This document shows positions 1-8,699 of a DNA stretch of 64,000 nt, piece by piece. Source of the DNA: Acidaminobacter sp. JC074 (GTDB taxonomy: Bacteria > Bacillota > Clostridia > Peptostreptococcales > Acidaminobacteraceae); assembly GCF_022496765.1 (NCBI RefSeq), contig NZ_VANV01000017.1, positions 62,001-126,000 of the forward strand, in the 5' to 3' direction. Position numbers and translations under genes: made by a program. The number at the start of each line of letters is the position of its first letter. The first letter of the stretch is position 1. The notes beneath the pieces were generated by a model. The model was not told the DNA's origin. It saw only the letters and a program-made list of their open reading frames with translations, and did not search any database.

Positions 1-709
1 AGCAACAAGAGTTGATCAAGAGGATCCAGTAAAGGCTTGGCAAGACCATAATGCCAACCTAAGAAAGTACAAAGACTTCTTAAATGAAAAAGATTTTGAG
101 AAGTTAACTTTCAAAGCACCTGGTACAGACTTAGAAGTTCATTTAGCTGACAGACACTACTGGATGGGTGGTTCTAAAGATTCTCAAGCTGGCGATGCTT
201 ATGTAGCAAACATTCCAACTGAAGAAGTATTCACAACACCTCACCAGTTAAAAGTAAATGGTACTTTAAAAGCTACTAAGCCACTTAGCTTAAACGGTAA
301 GCTTGTTGATGACTTTGGTTTTACTTTTAAAGATGGTAAAGTAGTTGATTTCTACGCAGAAAAAGGCTATGACGTATTAGAAAAGCTTATGAGCAATGAT
401 GAAGGTGCTAAATACTTAGGTGAAGTAGCACTTGTTCCAGATGATTCACCAATTTCAAACACAGGTATCTTATTTAACAATACTTTGTTTGATGAAAATG
501 CATCTTGTCACTTTGCATTAGGTAGAGCTTACTCATATGCTATGAGAGATGGTTCTGAAGCTACTCAAGAAGAATTAACAGAGCGTGGTGCTAACTACTC
601 GTTAATCCATGTGGATTTCATGGTAGGTGGACCAGAACTTGAAATAATCGGTTACGAAAAGGATGGTAGAGAGGTACAAATCTTTACTAAAGGTAATTGG
701 GCATTCTAA
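1..709 (+). CDS. M29-family metallo-aminopeptidase, C-terminal part (gene starts left of the window)
   Basis: The frame is open from base 2, so this is the last ~235 residues of a longer gene. An internal ATG at 164 is not the start. M29 (AmpS/PepS/aminopeptidase T) enzymes are ~410-residue cytosolic peptidases that remove N-terminal residues using two metal ions. The metal-binding landmarks of the family are visible in order: NIPTEEVF (first Glu), LGEVALV (second Glu), ENASCHFALG (His) followed by a Tyr, and SLIHVDFMVG (His-x-Asp). All expected ligands are therefore present. A strong terminator follows at once, so this is the end of its transcript. The job is probably peptide recycling, in keeping with the opp systems and the M42 peptidase in the window. 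Family assignment is confident; substrate preference is unknown. Confidence 0.9.
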   Translation, partial: ATRVDQEDPVKAWQDHNANLRKYKDFLNEKDFEKLTFKAPGTDLEVHLADRHYWMGGSKDSQAGDAYVANIPTEEVFTTPHQLKVNGTLKATKPLSLNGKLVDDFGFTFKDGKVVDFYAEKGYDVLEKLMSNDEGAKYLGEVALVPDDSPISNTGILFNNTLFDENASCHFALGRAYSYAMRDGSEATQEELTERGANYSLIHVDFMVGGPELEIIGYEKDGREVQIFTKGNWAF

Positions 710-716
710 TAAATTA

Positions 717-743
717 AGCCAGTGATTTTTTCACTGGCTTTTA
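717..743 (+). terminator. Intrinsic terminator of the aminopeptidase gene
   Basis: A perfect 9-bp stem, AGCCAGTGA (717-725) with TCACTGGCT (731-739), has a T5 loop and a TTTTA tail. It begins 7 bases after the aminopeptidase stop codon. Confidence 0.85.
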
Positions 744-819
744 TAGTACACTTTTAAGTTTTTTTGCCTTCGATGCTCATTATGCTAGAGTGTAGAAGTT
801 CTGTTTTGACTTGCCTAAA

Positions 820-1284
820 TCATTTAACAAAGGTGTTTTTCACACGGTTTGATCTCTTGTAATACATGATGCAACCAACAGATAGGCCTACACTTATAAA
901 GCAGTTAACAAGTAAGCTTGACCGCATTCGCTCTACAGGAAAAGCTGCAAGTGTTAATAGTACGACAGTAGTGATTCTAAAAAGGCGCTCAGATATAGCA
1001 AGTGGGACAAATGCTTTACTCTTTCTGAAAAAGAGTACGATTAATACAAGAGCTGCAACAAATAATACAGAATAACCTATTTGAGTTACTGTGAAATACA
1101 TTATAGGAATATCCAGTACTGGTGTAGAACCTAATGGATCCTTAAGTTCAGCTGCCTGAACAATCCTAAATACTGAGTTAAAAGGCAATAGAATCAAATC
1201 AGCAATAAACAGAATAAGCCACCCACCTATACCAGATAATTTAGTTTTAGTAATAGAACTCATCTTAATAGGTTTCTTTTCCAT
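820..1284 (-). CDS. DUF2569 family membrane protein (copy 1)
   Basis: This is a 154-residue protein with four predicted membrane segments. It shows the family hallmarks: GIGGWLILF at the first membrane segment and a basic C-terminal end, YYKRSNRVKNTFVK. The frame extends 11 codons further upstream, but GGAGG lies 5 bases before the ATG at 1284 (protein begins MEKKPIK), so that start is used. DUF2569 has no established biochemical function. The next gene upstream, 1385-1867, is a paralogue with the same layout and the same end (VKNTFV), which points to a local duplication. The two are ~100 bp apart on the same strand, with no clear terminator seen between them. Confidence 0.75.
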   Translation of the reverse strand: MEKKPIKMSSITKTKLSGIGGWLILFIADLILLPFNSVFRIVQAAELKDPLGSTPVLDIPIMYFTVTQIGYSVLFVAALVLIVLFFRKSKAFVPLAISERLFRITTVVLLTLAAFPVERMRSSLLVNCFISVGLSVGCIMYYKRSNRVKNTFVK

Positions 1285-1384
1285 GTGTGCCTCCGATTTC
1301 AATTTATCATAAAACAAAAGTTCTTGTAAAAAAAATGGCTAATGCCATTATATTTATATCCAATATTTAGTTAATCTAAACTTT

Positions 1385-1867
1385 TTAACTTGCAGAAGTC
1401 AATTTTATTTCTTCAACAAAAGTGTTTTTTACTCTGACAGATCTTTTATAATACAAAATCCATATTGCGCCAGAAGTAAGACCGAATATAGCTATCATGA
1501 CGAGTTGAGCTCTCATCATTTCTACCGAAGAACCGATAAACATCAAAACCACAACCAAGACCATTCTAAAGATGATCTCTCCTATTGCAAAAGGAACGTA
1601 CAATTTCTTTTTCTGAAAGAATAAATATAATAGTATAATTGATAATATGAAGATGCAAATGTAACCAAACTTAGATACAGTAAAGTACATCATAGGAAAT
1701 TCTATGTCAAACATACGAGCACTTATTCGCAAGTCATCTATGTTGTAGATATTCAACAGAGATGTAACTGGCGCTAATATGTGACCAATGGCAACCAATA
1801 TCAGCCATCCACCTATTCCAACTGGTTCCAAATCCTCTTCTACACCCATCTTAATCTTCTTTTCCAT
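1385..1867 (-). CDS. DUF2569 family membrane protein (copy 2)
   Basis: A 160-residue membrane protein starting MEKKIKM, with GGGAGG upstream of its ATG. It carries the DUF2569 signature GIGGWLILV, four hydrophobic segments, the phrase FPMMYFTVSKFGY (matching IPIMYFTVTQIGY in copy 1) and the C-terminal KRSVRVKNTFV, followed by a nine-residue extra tail. The closeness of the two copies in order, length and motif spacing supports a tandem duplication that has since diverged. Function unknown; localisation in the cytoplasmic membrane is inferred from hydrophobicity. Confidence 0.75.
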   Translation of the reverse strand: MEKKIKMGVEEDLEPVGIGGWLILVAIGHILAPVTSLLNIYNIDDLRISARMFDIEFPMMYFTVSKFGYICIFILSIILLYLFFQKKKLYVPFAIGEIIFRMVLVVVLMFIGSSVEMMRAQLVMIAIFGLTSGAIWILYYKRSVRVKNTFVEEIKLTSAS

Positions 1868-1910
1868 AAATACCTCCCGTAAAAATAATTAAACTATCTC
1901 AACTCACCAA

Positions 1911-2438
1911 TTACTTCATGGCCTCATACTTTCTTCGTAACTTGTTTAAACTTACAAACCAAGTAAAACCAGTCATTAATACAGTTATGCCAACAAGCAA
2001 CATGAGGATTTCATATAGTTGAACTTCTCTAAACTGACGAAATACAGCAAGAAAAGAAAATGCTAGCAGAGATAAACTCGCCATTCTCCCAATATCCTTC
2101 CTGTAACCTTCTACATCCATGCTTTCATTAAAAAATGTATATCCGGCAACATGAAGTAATAAAATAATTATGGATAGAAGATGTTCATGTTGAAAACCTG
2201 GTACTAATGGCAGACATATTGTAACTATGTCAAGTACTGCTAATAGGATGGCAAGTATTGAAGCGAGCTTAAGTCCTTCTTTACCCATTTTTTCATAAAG
2301 GATTTTGCAACCTTGAGCTACAAAAATATAACCAATGAAATCAGGTACAGCATCAGTACTAAAACTGAAGATACCTAAATGAATATCTAAAAATATAAAT
2401 ACCAAACCGTTTACAATTTTTATAAGACCTTTAGACAT
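1911..2438 (-). CDS. Polytopic membrane protein of unknown function
   Basis: A 175-residue hydrophobic protein with about five likely membrane spans (roughly residues 7-25, 28-45, 57-75, 84-102 and 120-165 in two hydrophobic stretches). Its ATG overlaps the stop of the upstream gene at 2438 (TAATG), so the pair is probably translationally coupled. An early phrase, IFLDIHLGIFSF followed by DFIGYIFVAQGCKIL, looks like a family motif, but I do not recognise the family. It sits in a run of small envelope-protein genes (DUF2569 pair, exported 2438-3226 protein), which suggests a shared membrane role. Confidence 0.55.
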   Translation of the reverse strand: MSKGLIKIVNGLVFIFLDIHLGIFSFSTDAVPDFIGYIFVAQGCKILYEKMGKEGLKLASILAILLAVLDIVTICLPLVPGFQHEHLLSIIILLLHVAGYTFFNESMDVEGYRKDIGRMASLSLLAFSFLAVFRQFREVQLYEILMLLVGITVLMTGFTWFVSLNKLRRKYEAMK

Positions 2439-3226
2439 TACTTTTTCCTACTTTCTACAAAAGTTCTAACACTATCTCTATCCAATGCAGGACGATAAGT
2501 ATAGTTACTTAAATCCATATCACCTTTAGATGTTTTAAATTTCAATTGAACATCATATATTAAGTAACTATCCGAAGGCATTCTAGCTGATACTTTAAAC
2601 TTCTTATCAACAGTAACAGGCAAGTTCTCATCCAAGACTTTTGCTTCATCTAGTACCTGATACGACCTTCCATCTACACTGATAAAAAGTTCAATATCGT
2701 CTTCTATTGGATGATTAAAGTCATAAGCCGTAACCTCTACAGTTTCTGATACATCATAAATGACAAACTCAGTACCCTTATCAGAATGTTCAGCATAACG
2801 AAATCTGAAAACCTCATTATTTGTTACTTCTACTATATTAATTTGACCAATATCTACAATCTGATTTGAACCATCATTATAAGTCACATCAATAACTTCA
2901 ATAGTACTCTCTTCTTCAAAATCATTCATATAAGAATACAGGTCAAGCTCAACAAGTGTTAAAAGGCCATATTTTGTCGTCTTTGCAGAATCTACATGTA
3001 AAGTAAGTTTATTGTCTAAGTCAATCTTTTCAACTTCTCGTCTATCTCCTGAGTTTTTCACATAATAGATTTTAGTATTCAGTATCCTGCCATCTAAACT
3101 GAAATCTATATGATGTTCAAAGAACAATGGTTCATCTAAATCATTTATTCCAATCAAACCCTCATTGATTAATAAGACCAGGAAGACTAGGACAACTCCT
3201 ATCAATATCCCTCGTTTAAAAGTCAT
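2438..3226 (-). CDS. Membrane-anchored exported protein, unknown function
   Basis: The protein starts MTFKRGILIGVVLVFLVLLI, a basic stretch followed by one hydrophobic segment that can act as a signal anchor. About 240 hydrophilic, beta-rich residues follow and would face outside the membrane. The frame extends 7 codons further up, but GGGGG lies just before the ATG at 3226, so that start is preferred (262 residues). No domain is recognised. Its stop overlaps the start of the next membrane-protein gene (TAATG), so the two are likely made together and may form a complex. This is an inference from gene order only. Confidence 0.55.
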   Translation of the reverse strand: MTFKRGILIGVVLVFLVLLINEGLIGINDLDEPLFFEHHIDFSLDGRILNTKIYYVKNSGDRREVEKIDLDNKLTLHVDSAKTTKYGLLTLVELDLYSYMNDFEEESTIEVIDVTYNDGSNQIVDIGQINIVEVTNNEVFRFRYAEHSDKGTEFVIYDVSETVEVTAYDFNHPIEDDIELFISVDGRSYQVLDEAKVLDENLPVTVDKKFKVSARMPSDSYLIYDVQLKFKTSKGDMDLSNYTYRPALDRDSVRTFVESRKK

Positions 3227-3311
3227 TTCAGCCCCCTTTATAAGCAATATAAGTATATATGAAATAAATGGTGCATTTTGTAAAATTCTTAAAAAGACAT
3301 ATTTTTGTAAT

Positions 3312-3333
3312 ATAAAAGCAGCTTTCGCTGCTT
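3312..3333 (-). terminator. Intrinsic terminator after the DUF3221-like gene
   Basis: The stem AAGCAGC/GCTGCTT (3316-3322 with 3327-3333) has a 4-base loop. Read on the minus strand it is followed by TTTTATAT. It lies directly after the stop codon at 3335. Confidence 0.75.
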
Positions 3334-3334
3334 A

Positions 3335-4420
3335 TCATTTCTTGTCGTTATCTGGATCTCTGATGATTTTATCATCAAGAACTTTAAAGGCTTTTTTAGT
3401 CCAAATCCCTTCTTCAAAATAAGGTAGGAAGATTTCATAATATCCATCTGCATCTACATCCTCAATGTTTGGTTCAAAGTCAGGTCCTACCATGGTAGTG
3501 TCAAATGTATATTTAATGCCTATATCAGCATTTGTTTGGACATTTATGTATAGCTCTCCCTCATAATACACAGGCTCATGAGTTTTTAAATCATAATAAA
3601 CGAAACCATCTTCCATACGTAAATAAATATGGACAAGAGGTCCTATGTTTTCAAAAGACTTTGAATATCCAAAATGAAAATAATAAGGTTCTAAAAGTTC
3701 CTTGGATGAAAACTTGTTTTTAAATACATCTTCCGAAACAAGTTCTTGAATTGCTTTAGCTTGATAACTTGTATCAACAACAAGTTTTTCAGAGCCTTGC
3801 ATACTCGGATAGGTATCTAGGGTCATACCTCTATAATAAGACTCTACTTTCATGCCCCATTGTAGATCTTCAAATGATAGAGTATTGCCCTCCTTATCTT
3901 CAATAATTGTTTTCTCAGTAATACTTACATTACTGGCATCAGGACTCATAAACTTGCCTAAGAAATCCGTATTACTAACAATCAAAACCGTGCCCAAATC
4001 ACCTTTTACATTCTTTGGTGCTGATTCGATTTTTCTTATAAAACCTTGAATACTCGGCTTTTCTGGAAAAGGAATCAGTTCAAACTCTAATGGAAACTCA
4101 GTCCCTAGTTCTTCGTAGATAAACTCCTTTAGAGCATCATAATCTACATCTTCGTATTCTCTTAACTCCAAATAGACATAATAACCATTTAGACCTTTAC
4201 TTACACCACAACCCATCCAATCAAGTTCTTCAGTATCCTCGGCTAAATTGACCACTTGATTCTGCAGCAAACGTAGTTCATCTTCCGTATAAACTTCCTC
4301 TTCTACTTTTTCATTATGAGATTCAAATGGTTCTTCAACAGAAAGTTCCTTTAGTAAGATTACAGCTAAAGAAGCAAGTAAGGTTACAGCAACTATAACA
4401 ATAAAAACTTTAAGCTTCAT
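3335..4420 (-). CDS. Exported protein with DUF3221-like OB-fold segment
   Basis: A 361-residue protein with an N-terminal signal anchor (MKLKVFIVIVAVTLLASLAV), an acidic linker (~30-50) and a mostly beta C-terminal part. Residues ~125-215 (IQGFIRKIE, TVLIVSNTDF, WGMKVESYYRG, SEKLVV) have the layout of DUF3221, a small extracellular OB-fold domain common in Bacillota: a two-strand start, the 'W.G.KV...Y.G' core and a closing strand. A good RBS (GAGGGGAG) precedes the ATG. Its start overlaps the P-loop kinase gene by 11 bases, so they share a transcript. No catalytic residues can be named. The assignment to DUF3221 is tentative. Confidence 0.5.
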   Translation of the reverse strand: MKLKVFIVIVAVTLLASLAVILLKELSVEEPFESHNEKVEEEVYTEDELRLLQNQVVNLAEDTEELDWMGCGVSKGLNGYYVYLELREYEDVDYDALKEFIYEELGTEFPLEFELIPFPEKPSIQGFIRKIESAPKNVKGDLGTVLIVSNTDFLGKFMSPDASNVSITEKTIIEDKEGNTLSFEDLQWGMKVESYYRGMTLDTYPSMQGSEKLVVDTSYQAKAIQELVSEDVFKNKFSSKELLEPYYFHFGYSKSFENIGPLVHIYLRMEDGFVYYDLKTHEPVYYEGELYINVQTNADIGIKYTFDTTMVGPDFEPNIEDVDADGYYEIFLPYFEEGIWTKKAFKVLDDKIIRDPDNDKK

Positions 4421-4967
4421 AACTCCCCTCTTTTATGTCTTTAATGATTTCTTCGAATTCAGAAACATAATCTTTCTCTATCATATGATAAGGTATCTTA
4501 TGTTTATTCGCTTTATCCTTTAAGTATGCATGACCTTTTATAAAGTTTTCAATTGGTCTTTCGTCATCAGCTGTTCTCTTTTCAATAACGCCCTTATTAG
4601 CCAGAATCTTATCAGTAAAATTATTGATGATATATTGTTCAGAGAAGCCTATCATATGTAGTTGTACCTTGTCTTTATAGACATCATCTATTTGTGTTAT
4701 ATGCTCAGGCATTAAATAACAACCTTCTAAAATAACATCTCTTCCGTTTTCTATATAAGTATAAATCATTTCTCTAATGATTGGCCAGAGCTTATCTGCT
4801 ATATGATTGTCATGATCTGTCGGTGTAAAACCACAGTCTTTATCTGATCTAAAGATGCCCATCTTCAAGTAATCTATCGAAAAGTAAGGCACATCCAGGT
4901 CTTTCATCAACCTATCAGCCAAGAGTGTTTTACCAGAACATGAAAATCCACCTATTAAAGTAACCAT
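4410..4967 (-). CDS. Small P-loop kinase / ATPase (AAA_33-type)
   Basis: A 185-residue protein with a clear Walker A loop at residues 6-14 (GGFSCSGKT) right at the N-terminus, and DVILEGCYLM at about 79-88 as the likely Walker B strand. This is the layout of small nucleoside-, shikimate- or zeta-toxin-like kinases (AAA_33). The substrate cannot be read from the sequence. No antitoxin gene is adjacent, so a toxin role is not supported. The RBS GGGAGG sits before the ATG. It overlaps the downstream exported-protein gene by 11 bp. Confidence 0.65.
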   Translation of the reverse strand: MVTLIGGFSCSGKTLLADRLMKDLDVPYFSIDYLKMGIFRSDKDCGFTPTDHDNHIADKLWPIIREMIYTYIENGRDVILEGCYLMPEHITQIDDVYKDKVQLHMIGFSEQYIINNFTDKILANKGVIEKRTADDERPIENFIKGHAYLKDKANKHKIPYHMIEKDYVSEFEEIIKDIKEGSYEA

Positions 4968-4992
4968 AATTTTCCTCCCTTGACTTTCATTA

Positions 4993-5020
4993 TAACATAA
5001 AAGACAGCTTGCGCTGTCTT
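4993..5020 (-). terminator. Intrinsic terminator of the M42 peptidase gene
   Basis: An 8-bp perfect stem, AAGACAGC (5001-5008) with GCTGTCTT (5013-5020), has a TTGC loop. On the minus strand TTTTATG follows. The hairpin overlaps the stop codon of the M42 gene. Confidence 0.85.
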
Positions 5021-6062
5021 ATTCTAATGGTTTTAAGTTTTCATTACCTGAAAGAGATTTAATCATTTCTACAAGTAGTTTGATTTCACTTTCAATATCC
5101 TTTAAACTCACAACTTCACTAGGTGAATGCATGTATCTAAGTGGTAATGACACAAGGCCTACAGGTACACCTTCACCCGTAAATCTCATTTTATCTGCAT
5201 CTGTACCAGTTGTTCTTGGTGTTAATTCCCACTGAAGATCAATGTCTGCTTTTTCTGCAGCTTCCTTTAAAAGGTTGTTGATTTTAAAGTTAATCATTGA
5301 ACCCTTTGCAAGTACGGGACCACCGCCTAATTTTACATTACCTTCTGCTTTTGGATTTGCACCTGGTGCATCTGTTGCAAAAGTAACATCACACGCTAAA
5401 GCCATGTTAGGCTTAATACCTGCAGCTGCAAAGTAAGCGCCACCCATATTAGTTTCTTCGTTTACAGTAGATACGGCATAAACCCCTACATTAATATCTT
5501 GGTCCTTTAACTCTCTTAAAACCTCACCTACAATAAATGAACCTGTTCTATTATCTAAACCACGTCCTGCAAAGTTTTCATTTAACAAGTATTCATAGTC
5601 TACATCGTAAAGTACATAGTCTCCGACAGAAACAAGATCTTTTAACTCGTCTTTAGAGCATGCACCTAAGTCAATGATTAAGTCTTCTGGCTTAACCTCG
5701 CCTTTAGCACCACCCTTATGTTCAGCTTTTACACCTACAACACCCTTGATGACTTCTTTACCATAAACTCTTACTCTTGTGCCAAGTGCTAATTTAGGAT
5801 TGATACCACCTGCTTTTGTTACAGATAAAAATCCCTTGTCATCAATATGTGTTACCATAAAGGCAATCTCATCACAGTGGCCTGCTAGTAACACTTTAAA
5901 GTCTGCCTCAGGATTTAAAACAGCTATAGCATTGCCTGCAAAGTCTGTTCTGATCTCATCAGCATGTTCTTTCATCTGATCAATCCAAAGCTTTTGGATT
6001 TTAATCTCATCACCCGATGGTGATGGCGTTTCAATTAATTTCTCTAAAAATTCTTTTCTCAT
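5019..6062 (-). CDS. M42-family metallo-aminopeptidase (FrvX/glutamyl aminopeptidase type)
   Basis: A cytosolic dodecamer-forming aminopeptidase family that trims short peptides with two metal ions. The start used (MRKEFLEKL, ATG at 6062) has GGGGG 6 bases upstream; the frame runs 20 codons further up without a comparable RBS. The protein is 347 residues, normal for M42. Metal and catalytic residues are visible: GHCDE (His62, Asp64), GLDNRTG (Asp170), NEETNMG (Glu202/203), ACDVTFATD (Asp225) and MHSPSE (His312). The N-terminal ETPSPSGDE phrase is also typical. It has its own terminator. It probably works downstream of the peptide importers, an inference from general physiology rather than adjacency. 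Confidence 0.92.
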   Translation of the reverse strand: MRKEFLEKLIETPSPSGDEIKIQKLWIDQMKEHADEIRTDFAGNAIAVLNPEADFKVLLAGHCDEIAFMVTHIDDKGFLSVTKAGGINPKLALGTRVRVYGKEVIKGVVGVKAEHKGGAKGEVKPEDLIIDLGACSKDELKDLVSVGDYVLYDVDYEYLLNENFAGRGLDNRTGSFIVGEVLRELKDQDINVGVYAVSTVNEETNMGGAYFAAAGIKPNMALACDVTFATDAPGANPKAEGNVKLGGGPVLAKGSMINFKINNLLKEAAEKADIDLQWELTPRTTGTDADKMRFTGEGVPVGLVSLPLRYMHSPSEVVSLKDIESEIKLLVEMIKSLSGNENLKPLE

Positions 6063-6122
6063 AAGTTCCCCCTCAACACCTATTGTATCGGATTGAGGGG
6101 GAAATTTAAACACATACTTCAA

Positions 6123-6653
6123 TTATAAATGAGTAAACTTATCAATATTTTTACCATAAGCCTTACCGACTCTTATTCTTATAACAATCATAGTCGCCAC
6201 GATGATAGAATAGGTCACTATAACAAGAACACTAGACTCAATGACACCAAAGACAAGCAAAATCACCATTAAGATATTAAGGAGCAAAACATAAACATGT
6301 ATGTCATAGTTTTTCTTCCAAGATCTTCTTCTGAAAAGAATCAAGAGAAACTGGATAACCCCTATGGCAATTAAAAAGGATGGAAAAACATAATCTAAAG
6401 ACCAGGTAAACTCCATATCCTCAAAATCAAAGATCAAGAGCATGACCATGACGGCAAACATAAAGGCAGAAAAGGCCTTAAAGCCTTTATAACGCTTAAA
6501 GATATAAGTCACCATAACTATAAAGAGTATAGAACCATGTATATAGCTGTACCAAGGTATAATAAAACTGAGTACAAAATTTAGAAGGATAAACATCAAC
6601 AAGTACCTTCCGTAAAGCTTGTACCTCTTATGATTGTATTTTGGATAATCCAT
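6123..6653 (-). CDS. Polytopic membrane protein, partner of the acyltransferase-like gene
   Basis: A 176-residue protein with six hydrophobic stretches, a basic start (MDYPKYNHKRYKLYGRYLL) and cationic loops. It begins directly after the stop of the upstream acyltransferase-like gene, with AGGTGA as its RBS inside that gene's end, so the two are co-translated. In other Bacillota such acyltransferase-like genes are often followed by a DUF6320 membrane protein. This one resembles only the membrane part and lacks a Cys-rich head, so that link is tentative. Confidence 0.55.
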   Translation of the reverse strand: MDYPKYNHKRYKLYGRYLLMFILLNFVLSFIIPWYSYIHGSILFIVMVTYIFKRYKGFKAFSAFMFAVMVMLLIFDFEDMEFTWSLDYVFPSFLIAIGVIQFLLILFRRRSWKKNYDIHVYVLLLNILMVILLVFGVIESSVLVIVTYSIIVATMIVIRIRVGKAYGKNIDKFTHL

Positions 6654-7898
6654 TTAGTCACCTACATTCGAAAATCTTTTTATTTCTAAGCCTGTAATTT
6701 CTACCATATTTTCATAGAAACTATCAATGATATCTGTTTCTTCGATGCCTCTTGAAAGCGCATAAACAAGTTTGTCGTCATAGGTCGAAACCCCCATATT
6801 GATGTAGTGGGGCTTGGATGCATAAAGGACTGTTTCAAAATGCTCAACATGTTCTTTCATGGATTCTGGCAGTTTAACAATACCAGGATTTGTGAGTATG
6901 GAAGTAACGATTTTTTTACTCTTAAACTGGCGCACCTGTTTAAGTATCAGACTCTTTACCACATTTGGCATAACCCTTAAGATAAAGTGTTCTTCAAAGT
7001 TAACGTTTTTAGAAAACTGTCCTCTCAAGGACTCCTCATTAACTTGTTCTTGAAATTGCTTATGAACAGACGTAACAATCTCATCAAAAGATAGATCCTT
7101 TTCAATAACCACATTCATGACATATGAAAAGTTTCTGAGTGAAGATGATGGAAACATCTTTCTTAAATTAATCGGTACTGTTACGACAACTGGAGATTTT
7201 TGTATCTCATGAATCAAGGTCTTACCGTATATGGCTGTCAAAAGGACAGTAATGGTTGTATTATAGGATTTAGCAACTGCTTTTAAACCACTGGCTGATA
7301 CAATACCATGATGTACAAAAGCACCTTCAAGTCTTGTAGGTGTTCCCTTTATATGGGCAGCTCTAACACTTTTACCTGAGGTAAAAAAGTCAGAAGTATA
7401 CTTCTTATATGAATCCTCTACATCTCCCATATCAAGACCGTGTAGTCTGAGGTCACCAGGATCTACGTTATATATTTGTTTTAGGTAGTTATAAAGAATG
7501 GCCTTTAAGAACTCCAAAGCACCATAACCATCTGTCAGGGCATGAAAACATTCTAAAGAAATTCTTTTATTGTAATAATATACTTGAAAAAGATGACCTT
7601 TAGAATGGTGCATATCAATGTATGTACATGGCATCTTCTTTTCTTCTAAAACTTTTGGCGTATGATGACTTTCATCTAAATAAGCCCAAAAGAGTCCCCT
7701 TCTCAGGGTTAAATCCATGGAAGGAAAATCCCTTAGTGTCTCTTCTAAGGCTCTTTGAAGACATTCGCCAATAACATCTCTCTTTAATACAACAGCAACT
7801 CTAAAGGTTGCTGGATCTCTTTTACTTGCAAAAGCAGGATAGATCTTTCCTGCATTATCTAATCTTAACCATCTATCATGGATTGTTTTTTCTAGCAT
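6654..7898 (-). CDS. Alcohol acetyltransferase-like / condensation-domain fold protein
   Basis: A protein of ~414 residues of the BAHD/condensation-type CoA acyltransferase superfamily. The catalytic HxxxDG motif is present as CFHALTDGYGALEF at about residues 136-149. A second block near the end, around YINMGVSTYDDKL (~368-380), lies where this fold carries its DFGWG-like loop, but the motif itself is not obvious. The start is ambiguous: GTG at 7904 or the ATG two codons later at 7898, which is better spaced from AGAGAGG. Such proteins transfer acyl groups to alcohols or lipids at the membrane; the substrate is unknown here. It is followed without a gap by a membrane protein gene (6123-6653), a common pairing. 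Confidence 0.7.
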   Translation of the reverse strand: MLEKTIHDRWLRLDNAGKIYPAFASKRDPATFRVAVVLKRDVIGECLQRALEETLRDFPSMDLTLRRGLFWAYLDESHHTPKVLEEKKMPCTYIDMHHSKGHLFQVYYYNKRISLECFHALTDGYGALEFLKAILYNYLKQIYNVDPGDLRLHGLDMGDVEDSYKKYTSDFFTSGKSVRAAHIKGTPTRLEGAFVHHGIVSASGLKAVAKSYNTTITVLLTAIYGKTLIHEIQKSPVVVTVPINLRKMFPSSSLRNFSYVMNVVIEKDLSFDEIVTSVHKQFQEQVNEESLRGQFSKNVNFEEHFILRVMPNVVKSLILKQVRQFKSKKIVTSILTNPGIVKLPESMKEHVEHFETVLYASKPHYINMGVSTYDDKLVYALSRGIEETDIIDSFYENMVEITGLEIKRFSNVGD

Positions 7899-8001
7899 AA
7901 ACACCTCTCTATATATAATATACCAACAATGGAGTATATCAAAACCATATGTTGGATTATAAACAATATTTATTAGAGATTCATTAAAGTCAAGTTAGAT
8001 A

Positions 8002-8033
8002 TTAAAATAAAAAGTACCCCCGAAGAGATACTT
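8002..8033 (-). terminator. Terminator of the mgtC/sugar-import operon
   Basis: Read on the minus strand, a 9-bp stem (8012-8020 with 8025-8033, two G-U pairs) with a stable TTCG tetraloop is followed by TTTTTATTTT. It ends the long minus-strand operon that runs from 15333 down to mgtC. Confidence 0.85.
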
Positions 8034-8691
8034 AATCAACAATGCTTGCTATATTGATACCATCAAGTTTTGCAATTTTTTCTATTATGACTGGCTTTTC
8101 GATTTTTCTGGGTAGCTTAGTAAGAAAGGATATTTCCATGGTACCTTTTTTAGATTCTCTCATTTCTATATTAACAATACGGATATTGAGCTTACCAAGT
8201 TCTGTACCAATTTTTCCGATTTGTCCTGATTTATTTTCTGTTTCAACGTTCAGATACATTTCGTTATCCTTTTGAGATATAAAGTTTTCTGCCTTTGAAA
8301 AGAAAACCAGTACAATCATAGAAAGTCCTGTACTGACAATTGCCCCTTCATAAAAACCACATCCAACAGCTAAGCCAATACAACCAACAATCCAAATGCT
8401 TGCTGCTGTAGTCAGTCCTTTAACAGTTAGCCCTTCACGCATGATGGTACCAGCTCCTAAAAAGCCTATACCACTGATAACTTGAGCGCCTAGTCTGGTT
8501 GGGTCAATGTTAACTTGTACAGCGTACCTGTCAAACATGACCAAGCTTGTCAGCATGACAAGACTTGCACCCATACATACTAGGATATGTGTTCTAAGGC
8601 CAGCTGGACGATTGATAGACTCTCTTTCCCATCCGATGATACCACCCAATAGACATGATAATCCGATACGTATAAGCACATCTAATAACAT
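8032..8691 (-). CDS. MgtC/SapB family membrane protein
   Basis: A 219-residue protein. Residues 1-135 form the MgtC membrane domain with the family phrases GGIIGWERE, RPAGLRTHILVCMGASL, GIGFLGAGTI and GLTTAASIW. Residues ~145-219 form a soluble ACT-like C-terminal domain. MgtC proteins modulate membrane potential and adaptation to low Mg2+ or acid; they are not proven transporters. The gene starts 8 bp after the GHL6 stop, and the stop itself (TAG) is part of its RBS (TAGGAGT), so translation is coupled to the glycan operon. This is an unexpected place for mgtC. No riboswitch-length leader precedes it. Confidence 0.9.
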   Translation of the reverse strand: MLLDVLIRIGLSCLLGGIIGWERESINRPAGLRTHILVCMGASLVMLTSLVMFDRYAVQVNIDPTRLGAQVISGIGFLGAGTIMREGLTVKGLTTAASIWIVGCIGLAVGCGFYEGAIVSTGLSMIVLVFFSKAENFISQKDNEMYLNVETENKSGQIGKIGTELGKLNIRIVNIEMRESKKGTMEISFLTKLPRKIEKPVIIEKIAKLDGINIASIVD

Positions 8692-8699
8692 ACTGACTC

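Noticed and set aside
4410..4967. Zeta-toxin/antitoxin pair
   Set aside because: The P-loop protein has no small antitoxin gene next to it; the neighbour is an exported protein.
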